Assembly (NCBI RefSeq): GCF_034314045.1
Contig: NZ_JAVIWL010000001.1
Location: 1,860,001-1,924,000 of the forward strand
Direction of reading: 5' to 3'
Source of the DNA: Glaciimonas sp. CA11.2
GTDB lineage: Bacteria > Pseudomonadota > Gammaproteobacteria > Burkholderiales > Burkholderiaceae_D
DNA: 64,000 nucleotides
Below are positions 28,202-36,715 of the stretch, piece by piece. The position numbers and the translations under genes were made by a program. The notes under the pieces are model-generated. The model had not been told where the DNA came from. It did no database searches and saw nothing but the letters and a program-made list of their open reading frames with translations. Every line of letters starts with the position of its first letter. Positions within the stretch are counted from its first letter, which is position 1.

Positions 28202-31200
28202 ATGAATTCCACCATTATTAAGTTGGTCAAAACAATTGTCCCATTAGCCCTTATACGGGTCGTGTTATGCAGCGTGTTGTTGTTGTTGTTGTTGTTGTCT
28301 GTCGCTGGGTGGGCGCAGGCTAAAGGTATAAGCACGTCGACAGAAACGGCAAACGTGGGCGACCAGAACGTCACCCTTAACAGTGTAAAAGACGACTGGG
28401 GCAACGAGTGGCCGGATGATGGATTGTGGTTGAAACCAGACGGCCCTACGCATCAGGTTGATAACCCGCTAGGCGCCATATTTAAATTTAGCGGTTTTGG
28501 TCGCAGTAATACCACAGCATTTGGCGTAAGAATGCGGACGAAGATTCCTGGTGAAAATTGGAGCGGTTTTCGGGAGGAAATACTGAGTGCGGAGAATATT
28601 GGATTAAATATTTTTGAGGTCGGCGTTCAGGAAAGCAAGGGCTGGTCTCCCGGTACGATTGTTGAACTCCAATATAAACCGAGGGAGGGAAATTCAGTCG
28701 CCAAAAACTGGACTGAACCAAAGCAATTCCGAATGAGCGCTAAGCCAAAGCCAGCAGTCTGGCGTTATCCGGCGAATAATACCGATCATATAAGACCGGA
28801 TAATCTATTTCAAATTGGCGCTAATTCTAGTTCTGCTGCTGGCGAGGCGATTGCCACTGGCGCGAATGCTGGTGTCGATGGCGTAATGGTGTTGACGAAT
28901 AGAAACGGCCAACCTGCGGTACAACAAAATCAAAATATAGCTCCGCTTTCTGTCGGAGGTGCTTTTACAATTGATATTATTGATAGTAATAACTGGAAAC
29001 CAGGCGATACCGTTGACGTGACAATGTATGTTCGACGAGATGGAATTTTTTCCGATGCATCCATAACCCGAACATTTCACATGACTTATCCCGCGCCAAG
29101 CAAGGTGGACTGGGTCAGTCCGGCTAATGGCAGCCAGTACATTCTGGTGCAGGATAATCCATTACACATCAGTGGTAAGACTGATACGGGAGTGGATCAG
29201 GTGAGCGTATGGTGGAAAGAATTGGGTACGGATGGTACTGGTTCATACGAACCTGCGGTTGGTACGGTGTTAGATAGTAGTAATAATTTTGACGTCCAGA
29301 TTGCCGGAAGTGTTAACTGGAAAGCAGATTCAACTTACGAGGTGCAATTCAAAGTCCACAGCGGAAAATTTTCTTCAGGATGGTCAGCAGTACGACAGAT
29401 ATATGTTCAGTATCCAGCACCGACGCGCCTTGATTGGATCAGCCCCGCTAGCGGTAGCGACTATGTTCCTGTGCAGGGCAATCCATTACATATTAGCGGT
29501 AAAACTGACAAGCGAGTGGACGCGGTGAGCGTAGGGTGGAGAGAGACAGGTACTGAAAGTTTTTATGAACCTGTGGTTGGCACGGTGTTAGATCGTAATA
29601 ACAATTTCGATGTTCCGATTGCGGGGAGTGTTAATTGGAAAGCAAATACAACTTATGAGGTGTTATTCAAAGTCCACGCCGGAAAACTTGAATCAGGATG
29701 GTCGGAGGTACGACATATCAATGTTCCTCCTCCAGCACCTACACGTGTGGAGTGGGTGAGTCCAGCCGCTGATAGTTTGTTCAACACATTAGTTGGCAAA
29801 CCGCTCACTATCAGCGGCAAGACCGATCCCGGCGTCAATCAAATCAATATAGCCTGGTGTAAAGAGAGTCATCTTGTTTGTGGTCAGACGCTTTTTCAAG
29901 ATATCCCTGTGGTCGGCTCAGATGGCATCTTTAGCAACGTGCCTCTTCCAGACAGTCTGAACTGGGATCCTGGATTACCCTATATGTTAAAGTTTTATGC
30001 CAAACGAGATGGCGTATCATCGTTGGTCTCTGTGGAGCGACGCGTTCTGACGGCGCGCCCTGTACCGAAAATAGTAGAATGGACTACCCCTCCGGCAAAT
30101 TATGTCTACCGTCCTTCAGTCGGCAACCCATTGCGCATCAGCGCGGTGACCGAAACCGGCGTTACACAAGTCAACGTTTTTTCAAAACGGCAGGGGAGCA
30201 ATGACTCTACAGGCGTGTCTAAGACATTCGACGTTAAGCTCGATTACAATTATTTTTTTGAAAATATTCCGATCGAGGATAGTGTTAACTGGAAACAAAA
30301 AAATAGTTACCAGGTAAGAATCGCGGTCATTCGTGATGGTCTTTCATCTGAGCCGATCATCCGTAATTTTAACGTTCCTTACGAAGCGAAGCGCCTGGAT
30401 TGGATCAATCCCATGACGGTGGAAAGCTTGTACGCACCCGGAGAGGGAAAGTCGTTGCGCATCAGTGGACAAACCGATCCTGATGTAACGCACGTCATCG
30501 TACGCTCAAAACTAAAGGGTGGAACTTACGGCCCCGAATCGATAACGAAAGTCGTTCTCAATGGCGAGAGTATTTTTGAAAATGTTGAGATTCTCGATAG
30601 CCCAAATTGGAAGATTGGTCAGTCATACGAGTTGCAATATAGAGTGAGAGCGGATTTTCTGACGTCAGCAAATTGGTCGCCTTCTCGCTTCATACACGTG
30701 ATACCGCCACAACCAGTCTGGGTCAGTCCGGGTATCGATAGCTGGCTCAGTCCGTCGAGTGACAATCTCCTGATTATTTCCGGCAAGACCTTGCCTGGCG
30801 TTAATCAAATGAATGCCAGGTGGTGCACCGAGGATCATAAAATCTGCGGCTGGACGGAGGATCAGGATATTGCCACGGTTGGCGAAGATGGAATTTTTCG
30901 GTTCCCGTTAATCGATAGCAAGAATTGGCAAAATGGCAGGAAGTATGACGTCAATTTTCGGATTAAACATGGGGGTGTTGAATCTCTGGCATCCGTGGAA
31001 CGACGATTTCAGGTTGATACTGTAGCGCCGGAAATCACACTTTTGCAGCAATCGATGTCGGATGAGGGCAACTATGTACTTGGTGGAACCGTCACGGATA
31101 AAGCTTCAGGCCTTGGTGTTAATGGTGATGGCAAAAAAGCACTTACGATTCGCTGGCGCTCCGATTCAAAACAGAAATGGTCAAATCCGATCTCTGCCGA

Positions 31201-32140
31201 TGTGTTGTCATCTAATACTTTTGTGTTCGGTTTGACTGCGACGCAATTAGACAAAAATTGGACCGTAGAAGTAGAAATTTCGGCAACCGACCGCGCTGGT
31301 AATATCAATAAGCAGCAGGTATTTTTTGCCGAGCCAGCTGTAATCAGACTAGATGTCACGCGGACGAACTGGGAGTCAGCGACCATCGACGGGCACCGTA
31401 CACGGGATGAACGCGAGCAATCGAACCCACTCGCGACGTCGGCCTCCAAAGGAAGTCGCCCTATTGCGTCTGCAGGAAGCGAAATGTTTGCGGGTGATAC
31501 TTTTTCGTATAGCGTGACCGTGACTGGTGAAAAAGGCAAAGCCACGAGCCTTAACATTAACTACACGCTGCCGGATGAATTGGAACGCAACGGTGTGCCA
31601 GTTCTGACGCTTAGCAAGCCTGGATCTGTGGCGCTAAATCCGAACTGGGATGGCACTAAAAATCAATCAGATATGCTGGCAGAGGGTGCGCATCTCAACA
31701 CGAAAGAGACGCTCAATATCAGCGTGCCTGTACGCATCAAATGGGATGCTGTGAAAGCACCCGAAAGCCACATTGGCGTCACTGCGGACGGCATCGAGGA
31801 TCCGGGATATACCGACGTGGTAGTGCTGGTTCCCTATCAGGGTGAGTTAAAACTGGTAAAGCGCGTCGATAAAGAAAGCGCTAATGAAGGCGATACGCTT
31901 GCGTACACCATCAAGTTCAGTAATACATCCAATACTTTTATTGTGATGGAAGAAATACGAGATCCGATTGACCCACGTATGACGTTGGAAGATTTGTCTT
32001 GCGGCGATGATATACCGGCTGATATTACTTGCGCAGTAACCGCCTCGGATACGGCAGCGATCTGGGAATTTACAGGATACTTACCTTCAGGAGTATCGGG
32101 GTCGGTGGGATATCGTGCGACGATTACCAAGCCAAAGTGA
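28202..32140 (+). CDS. Exported protein with six long Ig-like repeats and C-terminal DUF11 domains (1312 aa)
   Basis: Its ATG lies one base after the barrel gene's stop, so the two are almost certainly co-translated; an in-frame upstream TTG at 28151 is rejected. The signal peptide has a run of seven leucines encoded by seven identical TTG codons, then AGWAQAKG with likely cleavage after AQA. Residues about 302-938 are six repeats of roughly 108 residues. Each starts with a (V/L)(D/E)W(V/I)SP-type motif, then (L)xISGKTDxGV, and closes with NWK and a YEVxFKV-type strand. The first two are very similar in DNA as well as protein. After a Big-like segment (DKASGLGVNGDG), two DUF11 modules end the protein (ELKLVKRVDKESANEGDTLAYTIKF). 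No anchor is visible. It is probably a surface-exposed partner of the barrel protein. Confidence 0.78.
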   Translation: MNSTIIKLVKTIVPLALIRVVLCSVLLLLLLLSVAGWAQAKGISTSTETANVGDQNVTLNSVKDDWGNEWPDDGLWLKPDGPTHQVDNPLGAIFKFSGFGRSNTTAFGVRMRTKIPGENWSGFREEILSAENIGLNIFEVGVQESKGWSPGTIVELQYKPREGNSVAKNWTEPKQFRMSAKPKPAVWRYPANNTDHIRPDNLFQIGANSSSAAGEAIATGANAGVDGVMVLTNRNGQPAVQQNQNIAPLSVGGAFTIDIIDSNNWKPGDTVDVTMYVRRDGIFSDASITRTFHMTYPAPSKVDWVSPANGSQYILVQDNPLHISGKTDTGVDQVSVWWKELGTDGTGSYEPAVGTVLDSSNNFDVQIAGSVNWKADSTYEVQFKVHSGKFSSGWSAVRQIYVQYPAPTRLDWISPASGSDYVPVQGNPLHISGKTDKRVDAVSVGWRETGTESFYEPVVGTVLDRNNNFDVPIAGSVNWKANTTYEVLFKVHAGKLESGWSEVRHINVPPPAPTRVEWVSPAADSLFNTLVGKPLTISGKTDPGVNQINIAWCKESHLVCGQTLFQDIPVVGSDGIFSNVPLPDSLNWDPGLPYMLKFYAKRDGVSSLVSVERRVLTARPVPKIVEWTTPPANYVYRPSVGNPLRISAVTETGVTQVNVFSKRQGSNDSTGVSKTFDVKLDYNYFFENIPIEDSVNWKQKNSYQVRIAVIRDGLSSEPIIRNFNVPYEAKRLDWINPMTVESLYAPGEGKSLRISGQTDPDVTHVIVRSKLKGGTYGPESITKVVLNGESIFENVEILDSPNWKIGQSYELQYRVRADFLTSANWSPSRFIHVIPPQPVWVSPGIDSWLSPSSDNLLIISGKTLPGVNQMNARWCTEDHKICGWTEDQDIATVGEDGIFRFPLIDSKNWQNGRKYDVNFRIKHGGVESLASVERRFQVDTVAPEITLLQQSMSDEGNYVLGGTVTDKASGLGVNGDGKKALTIRWRSDSKQKWSNPISADVLSSNTFVFGLTATQLDKNWTVEVEISATDRAGNINKQQVFFAEPAVIRLDVTRTNWESATIDGHRTRDEREQSNPLATSASKGSRPIASAGSEMFAGDTFSYSVTVTGEKGKATSLNINYTLPDELERNGVPVLTLSKPGSVALNPNWDGTKNQSDMLAEGAHLNTKETLNISVPVRIKWDAVKAPESHIGVTADGIEDPGYTDVVVLVPYQGELKLVKRVDKESANEGDTLAYTIKFSNTSNTFIVMEEIRDPIDPRMTLEDLSCGDDIPADITCAVTASDTAAIWEFTGYLPSGVSGSVGYRATITKPK
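28277..28297 (+). repeat. TTG trinucleotide microsatellite, seven units, in a signal-peptide coding region
   Basis: Seven in-frame TTG codons encode seven leucines in the hydrophobic core of the 1312-aa protein's signal peptide. Loss or gain of a unit would keep the frame but change the core length. Confidence 0.85.
29105..31020 (+). repeat. Six tandem coding repeats of about 320 bp
   Basis: Units begin near 29105, 29429, 29747, 30074, 30395 and 30716. Each encodes the WxSP and ISGKTD motifs. Units 1 and 2 are the closest at the DNA level; later units are diverged. Confidence 0.8.
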
Positions 32141-32318
32141 GTATTGAAACGGGTTGTCGATGCGGACGCATCACGAAAATTCTTAACATGTATTTAGTGT
32201 ACTCAAACTGTTAATAATGGCGACTAATATCGCTCATGGTGGAATTTGCTCACTACCTGTTATCCCGTCATCCCGGTTGACAGGTTTCGCAGGGAACAAG
32301 TGTGGTGTTTGAGTGATG

Positions 32319-32335
32319 TTATCCCTATGGGATAA
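32319..32335. promoter_or_regulatory. Palindromic operator candidate TTATCCC-TAT-GGGATAA
   Basis: A perfect 7-bp inverted repeat with a 3-base spacer. The same half-site TTATCCC appears 59 bases upstream. Position and size suit a dimeric repressor controlling the desaturase gene. Confidence 0.45.
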
Positions 32336-32344
32336 ATGTGATTG

Positions 32345-32381
32345 TTTGGCCCATTTTCATCTTAAAAAATGGTGAGCCAAA
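32345..32381. promoter_or_regulatory. Hairpin upstream of the desaturase
   Basis: TTTGGC and CCATTTT pair with AAAATGG and GCCAAA, with a three-base bulge and an eight-base loop. There is no T-run on either side, so it may be a leader structure rather than a terminator. Confidence 0.35.
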
Positions 32382-32550
32382 TGATCGGCTGTTTGATTGA
32401 AGGGCCTTCGTCAAATTCAAAAAACGTATAACGATACAAATTTTGATTCGTTTTTTAACCTTGCGCGACATGCTACCGTGAGAGTCTGTTCTGCTGTTCA
32501 GTCCTTTTCAACTATAAGGCCAGCGAGACCAAACAAGGCGATGACATAGC

Positions 32551-33510
32551 ATGGCGGAATATTTGAGTGATGGGCAACAGCAAAAAATCGCCGAGTTGTT
32601 GAGCAATCGCATAGCACGGTCCGAGTGGCCAACCTGGTTGTTGGTATTGCTCATTTATGGCGGTTGGGGTGCAACTTTGTGGTTTCGCTCCCGCCTTACT
32701 TTACTGCCCACGACCCTGTTATTGATTGGCTTTTGTGTCTGGTTTATGTCCTTGCAGCACGAAATTATGCATGGGCATCCGACGCGCTATCTCTGGCTAA
32801 ATAAAATATTGGCATATGCACCGCTGGCAGTCTGGTATCCGTATTCGCTCTATCGCCAAAGTCACTTGCAACATCACAATGACGCGAATCTGACCGTGCC
32901 GGGACTTGACCCGGAAACCCATTATGTTGATGCCGCAGTATGGCAAGCAAGCGGTCACCTCATGCGCACCTTATATCGCTGGCGCAAGACTTTTTGGGGG
33001 CGGATGCTGGTTGGGCCATTGATGGCAATCATCTCGACGTGGGGGACCGCAATAGAGGAAATTTTGCATGGTGATATGCGCCATGGTCGGATGTGGCTGA
33101 CGCACGGAGGATTGCTTGTTGGTATGTTGGTCGGGATACAGCATTTTTTCGATATTCCCTGGTGGTATTACCTGTTATTTATTGCCTATCCCGCCATGTC
33201 GGTGGCGATGGTGCGATCCTATTTTGAACATAGGGCAGCGGCTGATTGTAAGCATCGGATCGTGATCAATGAGGCGGGGTTGTTGATGCGCATCTTATTT
33301 CTCAATAATAACTACCATTTGGTGCATCACGATTTGCCGCGACTGCCTTGGTATTTGATCGCACGCGTGTATCAGGAGGATCGTGCTGATTATCTGTCGC
33401 GCTGTGGTGGTTTTCATCTCCACGGATACCGTGAATTGATGCGGGATTATGGGTTCAACCCAATCGACGATCCATTGCATCCGCTGCCCCCGAATCCCTG
33501 CGCGTTATAG
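32551..33510 (+). CDS. Membrane fatty acid desaturase / hydroxylase family protein
   Basis: A 319-aa integral membrane protein with the three histidine boxes of the di-iron desaturase superfamily: HEIMHGH (H70, H74, H76), HLQHH (H105, H108, H109) and HLVHH (H256-H260). Hydrophobic helices near residues 28-65, 85-100 and 190-225 place the boxes on the cytoplasmic side. The substrate cannot be told from sequence: membrane fatty acids are likely, and a carotenoid or alkyl hydroxylase is possible. It stands alone, with a palindrome-bearing upstream region that suggests its own regulator. Confidence 0.82.
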   Translation: MAEYLSDGQQQKIAELLSNRIARSEWPTWLLVLLIYGGWGATLWFRSRLTLLPTTLLLIGFCVWFMSLQHEIMHGHPTRYLWLNKILAYAPLAVWYPYSLYRQSHLQHHNDANLTVPGLDPETHYVDAAVWQASGHLMRTLYRWRKTFWGRMLVGPLMAIISTWGTAIEEILHGDMRHGRMWLTHGGLLVGMLVGIQHFFDIPWWYYLLFIAYPAMSVAMVRSYFEHRAAADCKHRIVINEAGLLMRILFLNNNYHLVHHDLPRLPWYLIARVYQEDRADYLSRCGGFHLHGYRELMRDYGFNPIDDPLHPLPPNPCAL

Positions 33511-33888
33511 TAGAACGGCCAAATTCGTTTCTAATGATAATGGTCGTTTCAGCAATGTGCTCGGCGTATTTCTGGATTTGGGCGTGCCTTGGTCCGCTTT
33601 AAGCGGGTATTTCAACTCACTTTTTCAATGCGCTAGCCGAGTAGGTATCTCCGATTAAATTCGCAACGGAATTTTCTTGCCAGGAATTGAGGCGGAACAG
33701 TGACGAACGCAGGCCTCAATAGATCTTTTTGACTCCAAAATCAATCACGTTACAGCGGTGGCTAATTGGCTAACTAACCGGCAAAGATGCCTATACGAGG
33801 TCAAGTATTGATTTTCAGCTTGTAGTATTCAAAGACTTTCCAATCGCATACGCTCTAAAATAGGGCAACTCGCTAAAATATTTTAAAA
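33511..33888 (+). other. Intergenic region, 378 bases
   Basis: Nothing gene-like is seen. A small inverted repeat (CCGCTT/AAGCGG, near 33594-33606) and an AACGGCCA/TGGTCGTT pairing just after the desaturase stop are the only structures. Neither has a convincing T-run. The promoter of the transport operon should lie near the right end. Confidence 0.4.
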
Positions 33889-34716
33889 ATGCAGACTTGG
33901 AAAGTAGCGCTGCCGATGTATAACGTCGGCCCAACATTGACCGCAGATTACGAGCGTTTTCTGGAGGCCGTTATTGCGGTGCTGCGCGCGCGCGGATGGA
34001 CAGACGCGATTGAGGTGGTGCGCGATATCGACGATCTGGAGCATTTCTGGCTGCGTTCTGATCTCTTGCTGAGCCAAACCTGTGGCTATCCGTTGACAAC
34101 CTCTTTGCACGGTCAGGTACAACTTCTAGGTACGCCGACTTATGATGTTCCCGGTTGCAGTGGCGTTTCTTATCGTAGTTTACTCGTTGTCCGGGCTGAT
34201 GATTCGGATGCGGGAATGCTTCGGCCGATGCCCGCGTTAGCTGATTTCCGTGGAAGTACTGGCGTTGTCAATCAGTTGAATTCCCATAGCGGGATGAACG
34301 CCTTGCGCCATACCGTGGCACCTTTTGCCCACAAAGGCTATTTTTTTGATAAGGTACATGTATCGGGCTCACACCTCGACAGTCTGGTGATGGTGCAAAA
34401 TGGGTCGGCAGATGTGGCGGCAATTGATTGTGTGACGTTTGCTTATGTCGCCCGCGCTTGTCCAGATAAAGTCTTTGGATTGCGCATTTTGCAAGAAAGT
34501 CTGGCGGCTCCGGGTCTACCATTTATTGCGTCTTTACAGCTTAATCAAACACAGTCTGTCATATTAGTAGAGGCCTTAGAGAAGGTGTGTGTAAATCGGC
34601 AGATCGCTGAGCCACTGCGCATCACTGGCTTGGCGCTTACTGTAGAAAAAGACTATCAAGCTATCATGGCGATGGAAGAATTTGCGATTGCGCTAGGCTA
34701 TCTGCGGTTAGCATAG
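33889..34716 (+). CDS. PhnD-like phosphate/phosphonate-type binding protein without signal peptide
   Basis: A 275-aa protein of the PhnD/SsuA/transferrin-like binding fold: WKVALPMYNVGPT, LLLSQTCGYPLTT, the GSTGVVNQLNSHSGMNALRH segment, VSGSHLDSLVMVQNGSADVAAIDCVTFAY. Periplasmic members carry an export signal. This one starts directly with the first strand (MQTWKVALP), so it is probably cytoplasmic, or the real start is misplaced. No clear ribosome binding site precedes the ATG. It lies 15 bases before a betaine-type ProX and shares its strand, so it may be the first gene of that operon and could sense a ligand rather than deliver it. Confidence 0.75.
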   Translation: MQTWKVALPMYNVGPTLTADYERFLEAVIAVLRARGWTDAIEVVRDIDDLEHFWLRSDLLLSQTCGYPLTTSLHGQVQLLGTPTYDVPGCSGVSYRSLLVVRADDSDAGMLRPMPALADFRGSTGVVNQLNSHSGMNALRHTVAPFAHKGYFFDKVHVSGSHLDSLVMVQNGSADVAAIDCVTFAYVARACPDKVFGLRILQESLAAPGLPFIASLQLNQTQSVILVEALEKVCVNRQIAEPLRITGLALTVEKDYQAIMAMEEFAIALGYLRLA

Positions 34717-34731
34717 GAATTGATAAGGATA

Positions 34732-35832
34732 ATGACAAAAATGACTATTCACTCTATGCGGCGAATGCGCGGCTTTTTAGCGCGGTTGACATTGATCGGC
34801 GGATGCGTAATAGCCGCTCATGGAGCGACCGCAGCATCGCCCATCGCACTGGCTTCTACGGCTTCAGGCGCCACCGTTTCACCTTGGTGTGCGAGTGGCA
34901 AGATCGTCAAATTTGCCGGACTCAATTGGGAGAGCGGCTCCGTTTTGACCGAGGTGATGCGCTCCGTCATGGAAAAAGGATATGGCTGCAAGACTGAAAG
35001 CGTTCCCGGCAATACGGTAGCGATGGAAGTAGCGCTGTCGAAGAATGACATTCAGGTGCTGGCCGAAGAGTGGGTAGGACGCAGCGATGCGTGGAATACG
35101 GCGGCGAAAGCTGGCAGCGTGATGCCACTCGGCAAAGTCATCGTGGGCGCCAGTGAAGGTTGGTACGTGCCCGAGTACGTGATAAAGGGCGACGCAAGTC
35201 GCGGTATTAAACCGATGGCACCGACGCTGAAATCAGTCGCTGATCTGCCGACCTACAAAACGTTATTCAAGGATATGGAAGAGCCATCAAAAGGACGTTT
35301 TCTGAATTGCCCAACCGGTTGGACGTGCGAAGGTGTCAACACACAAAAGCTCAAGGCTTATAAACTGACCGACAGCTACGTAAATTTTCGTCCCGGCACC
35401 GGACCCGCATTGGATGCGGCGATTACGTCGGATTATCAACGCGGCAAACCATTGCTGTTTTATTATTGGGCTCCTACTGCGCTGATGGGGAAATTTAAAT
35501 TTGTAAAATTACAAGAGCCTGCATTTAATGAGGCATGCTTCAAGACTCTTGCGAACAAAGATACGCCAAATCCTTGCGGTTCAGCCGCGCCCGAGGCAGT
35601 GATTCAGGCTGGCGTTTCTACTGTTTTTAATAAGCAGGACCCAGTATTGAGTGCGTTTTTATCGAAGTTCAATATCCCACTCGACTTGCTGAATAAGTCG
35701 CTTGCCGACATGGCTGAAAAGAAACTGGCACCGCCACAAGTCGCTCAGATTTTTCTACAGCAGCATCCTGAAATATGGAAAAAATGGGTACCCGTGGATG
35801 TCGGTGCCAAGATCAGTGCGAGTGTGAAGTAA
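34732..35832 (+). CDS. proX: Glycine betaine/proline-type ABC transporter substrate-binding protein ProX
   Basis: A protein of about 366 aa with a signal peptide (basic start, core LTLIGGCVIAA, AHGATAA) and an OpuAC/ProX fold: VKFAGLNWESGSVLTEVMRSVMEKGYGC, EEWVGRSDAWN, FRPGTGPALDAAI, FYYWAPTALMGKF. It binds a quaternary amine in the periplasm. Starts at ATG 34732 or ATG 34741 are both plausible. An AAGGA at 34725-34729 fits the second better by spacing; TTG 34720 is unlikely. The permease gene starts two bases after its stop. Confidence 0.88.
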   Translation: MTKMTIHSMRRMRGFLARLTLIGGCVIAAHGATAASPIALASTASGATVSPWCASGKIVKFAGLNWESGSVLTEVMRSVMEKGYGCKTESVPGNTVAMEVALSKNDIQVLAEEWVGRSDAWNTAAKAGSVMPLGKVIVGASEGWYVPEYVIKGDASRGIKPMAPTLKSVADLPTYKTLFKDMEEPSKGRFLNCPTGWTCEGVNTQKLKAYKLTDSYVNFRPGTGPALDAAITSDYQRGKPLLFYYWAPTALMGKFKFVKLQEPAFNEACFKTLANKDTPNPCGSAAPEAVIQAGVSTVFNKQDPVLSAFLSKFNIPLDLLNKSLADMAEKKLAPPQVAQIFLQQHPEIWKKWVPVDVGAKISASVK

Positions 35833-35833
35833 T

Positions 35834-36715
35834 ATGTTTTTTTCGCTCTCCTTAAAGTCAGCCATTAATAGCGGCGTTGATTGGTTGGTCACCCATTACG
35901 GCGATCATTTTCATGCAATCAGCGATGCGGTATTGACGTGGGTGCTGGTTCCGCTGGAAACCGCCTTACGCGCAGCGCCGCCGTGGTTGATCCTTCTGGC
36001 AATGGGATTGATGGCGTGGCACGCAACCCAACGTATTGTGATCAGTCTGTTGCTGGTGGCTTTGTTGTACCTGATTGGCGCGTTTGGTTTGTGGGATAAA
36101 TTGATGCAAACACTGGCGCTGATGTTGGTATCAACGTTGATAACGTTATTGATGGGCATTCCGCTTGGGATATTGATGTCGCGCAGCACGTGGTTGCGTA
36201 AGGTATTATTGCCAGCGCTGGATGTGATGCAAACTTTGCCGACCTTTGTTTATCTGATTCCGGTATTGATGCTTTTCGGCTTGGGCAAAGTCCCTGCGAT
36301 TTTTGCAACGGTGGTGTATGCGTTGCCGCCCTTGATTCGATTGACCGATCTTGGTATCCGTCAGGTCGACACCGATCTGACTGAAGCGGCCTGGTCTTTC
36401 GGGACCAGCAAATGGCAATTGCTGATCGGTGTGCAATTGCCGTTGGCCCGACCCAGCATCATGGCCGGAATTAATCAGTCCACCATGATGGCGCTTGGGA
36501 TGGTGGTGATTGCGTCCATGATCGGCGCGCGCGGGCTTGGCGAAGACGTTTTACAGGGCATTCAGACGCTCGATACCGGCACCGGTTTGCAAGCGGGTAT
36601 AGCAATTGTGATTCTGGCTATTGTGATTGATCGCATCAGCCAAGGTTATGGCCTGACGCGCCGCCAGCGTATTGCGCTTAAACAACCGCAGACCAAAGAG
36701 CAAACGCTGAAATGA
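35834..36715 (+). CDS. proW: Glycine betaine/proline-type ABC transporter permease ProW
   Basis: A 293-aa inner-membrane permease with about six helices and the binding-protein-dependent transport signature (EAAWSFGTSKWQLLIGVQLPLARPSIMAGINQS). Features shared with ProW are DVMQTLPTFVYLIPVLMLFGLG and MIGARGLGEDVLQGI. It forms the membrane channel for ProX cargo. The stop overlaps proV by 4 nt (ATGA). Confidence 0.92.
   Translation: MFFSLSLKSAINSGVDWLVTHYGDHFHAISDAVLTWVLVPLETALRAAPPWLILLAMGLMAWHATQRIVISLLLVALLYLIGAFGLWDKLMQTLALMLVSTLITLLMGIPLGILMSRSTWLRKVLLPALDVMQTLPTFVYLIPVLMLFGLGKVPAIFATVVYALPPLIRLTDLGIRQVDTDLTEAAWSFGTSKWQLLIGVQLPLARPSIMAGINQSTMMALGMVVIASMIGARGLGEDVLQGIQTLDTGTGLQAGIAIVILAIVIDRISQGYGLTRRQRIALKQPQTKEQTLK

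Larger units (their letters stand above)
32141..32550 (+). other. Intergenic region before the desaturase gene, with palindromes
   Basis: These 410 bases hold a TTATCCC half-site (32260-32266), a TTGACA (32277-32282), the palindrome at 32319-32335 and a hairpin at 32345-32381, listed separately. No gene is supported. Confidence 0.5.

Noticed and set aside
33594..33606. CCGCTT/AAGCGG hairpin as a desaturase terminator
   Set aside because: The stem is only six base pairs with a minimal loop and no T-run.
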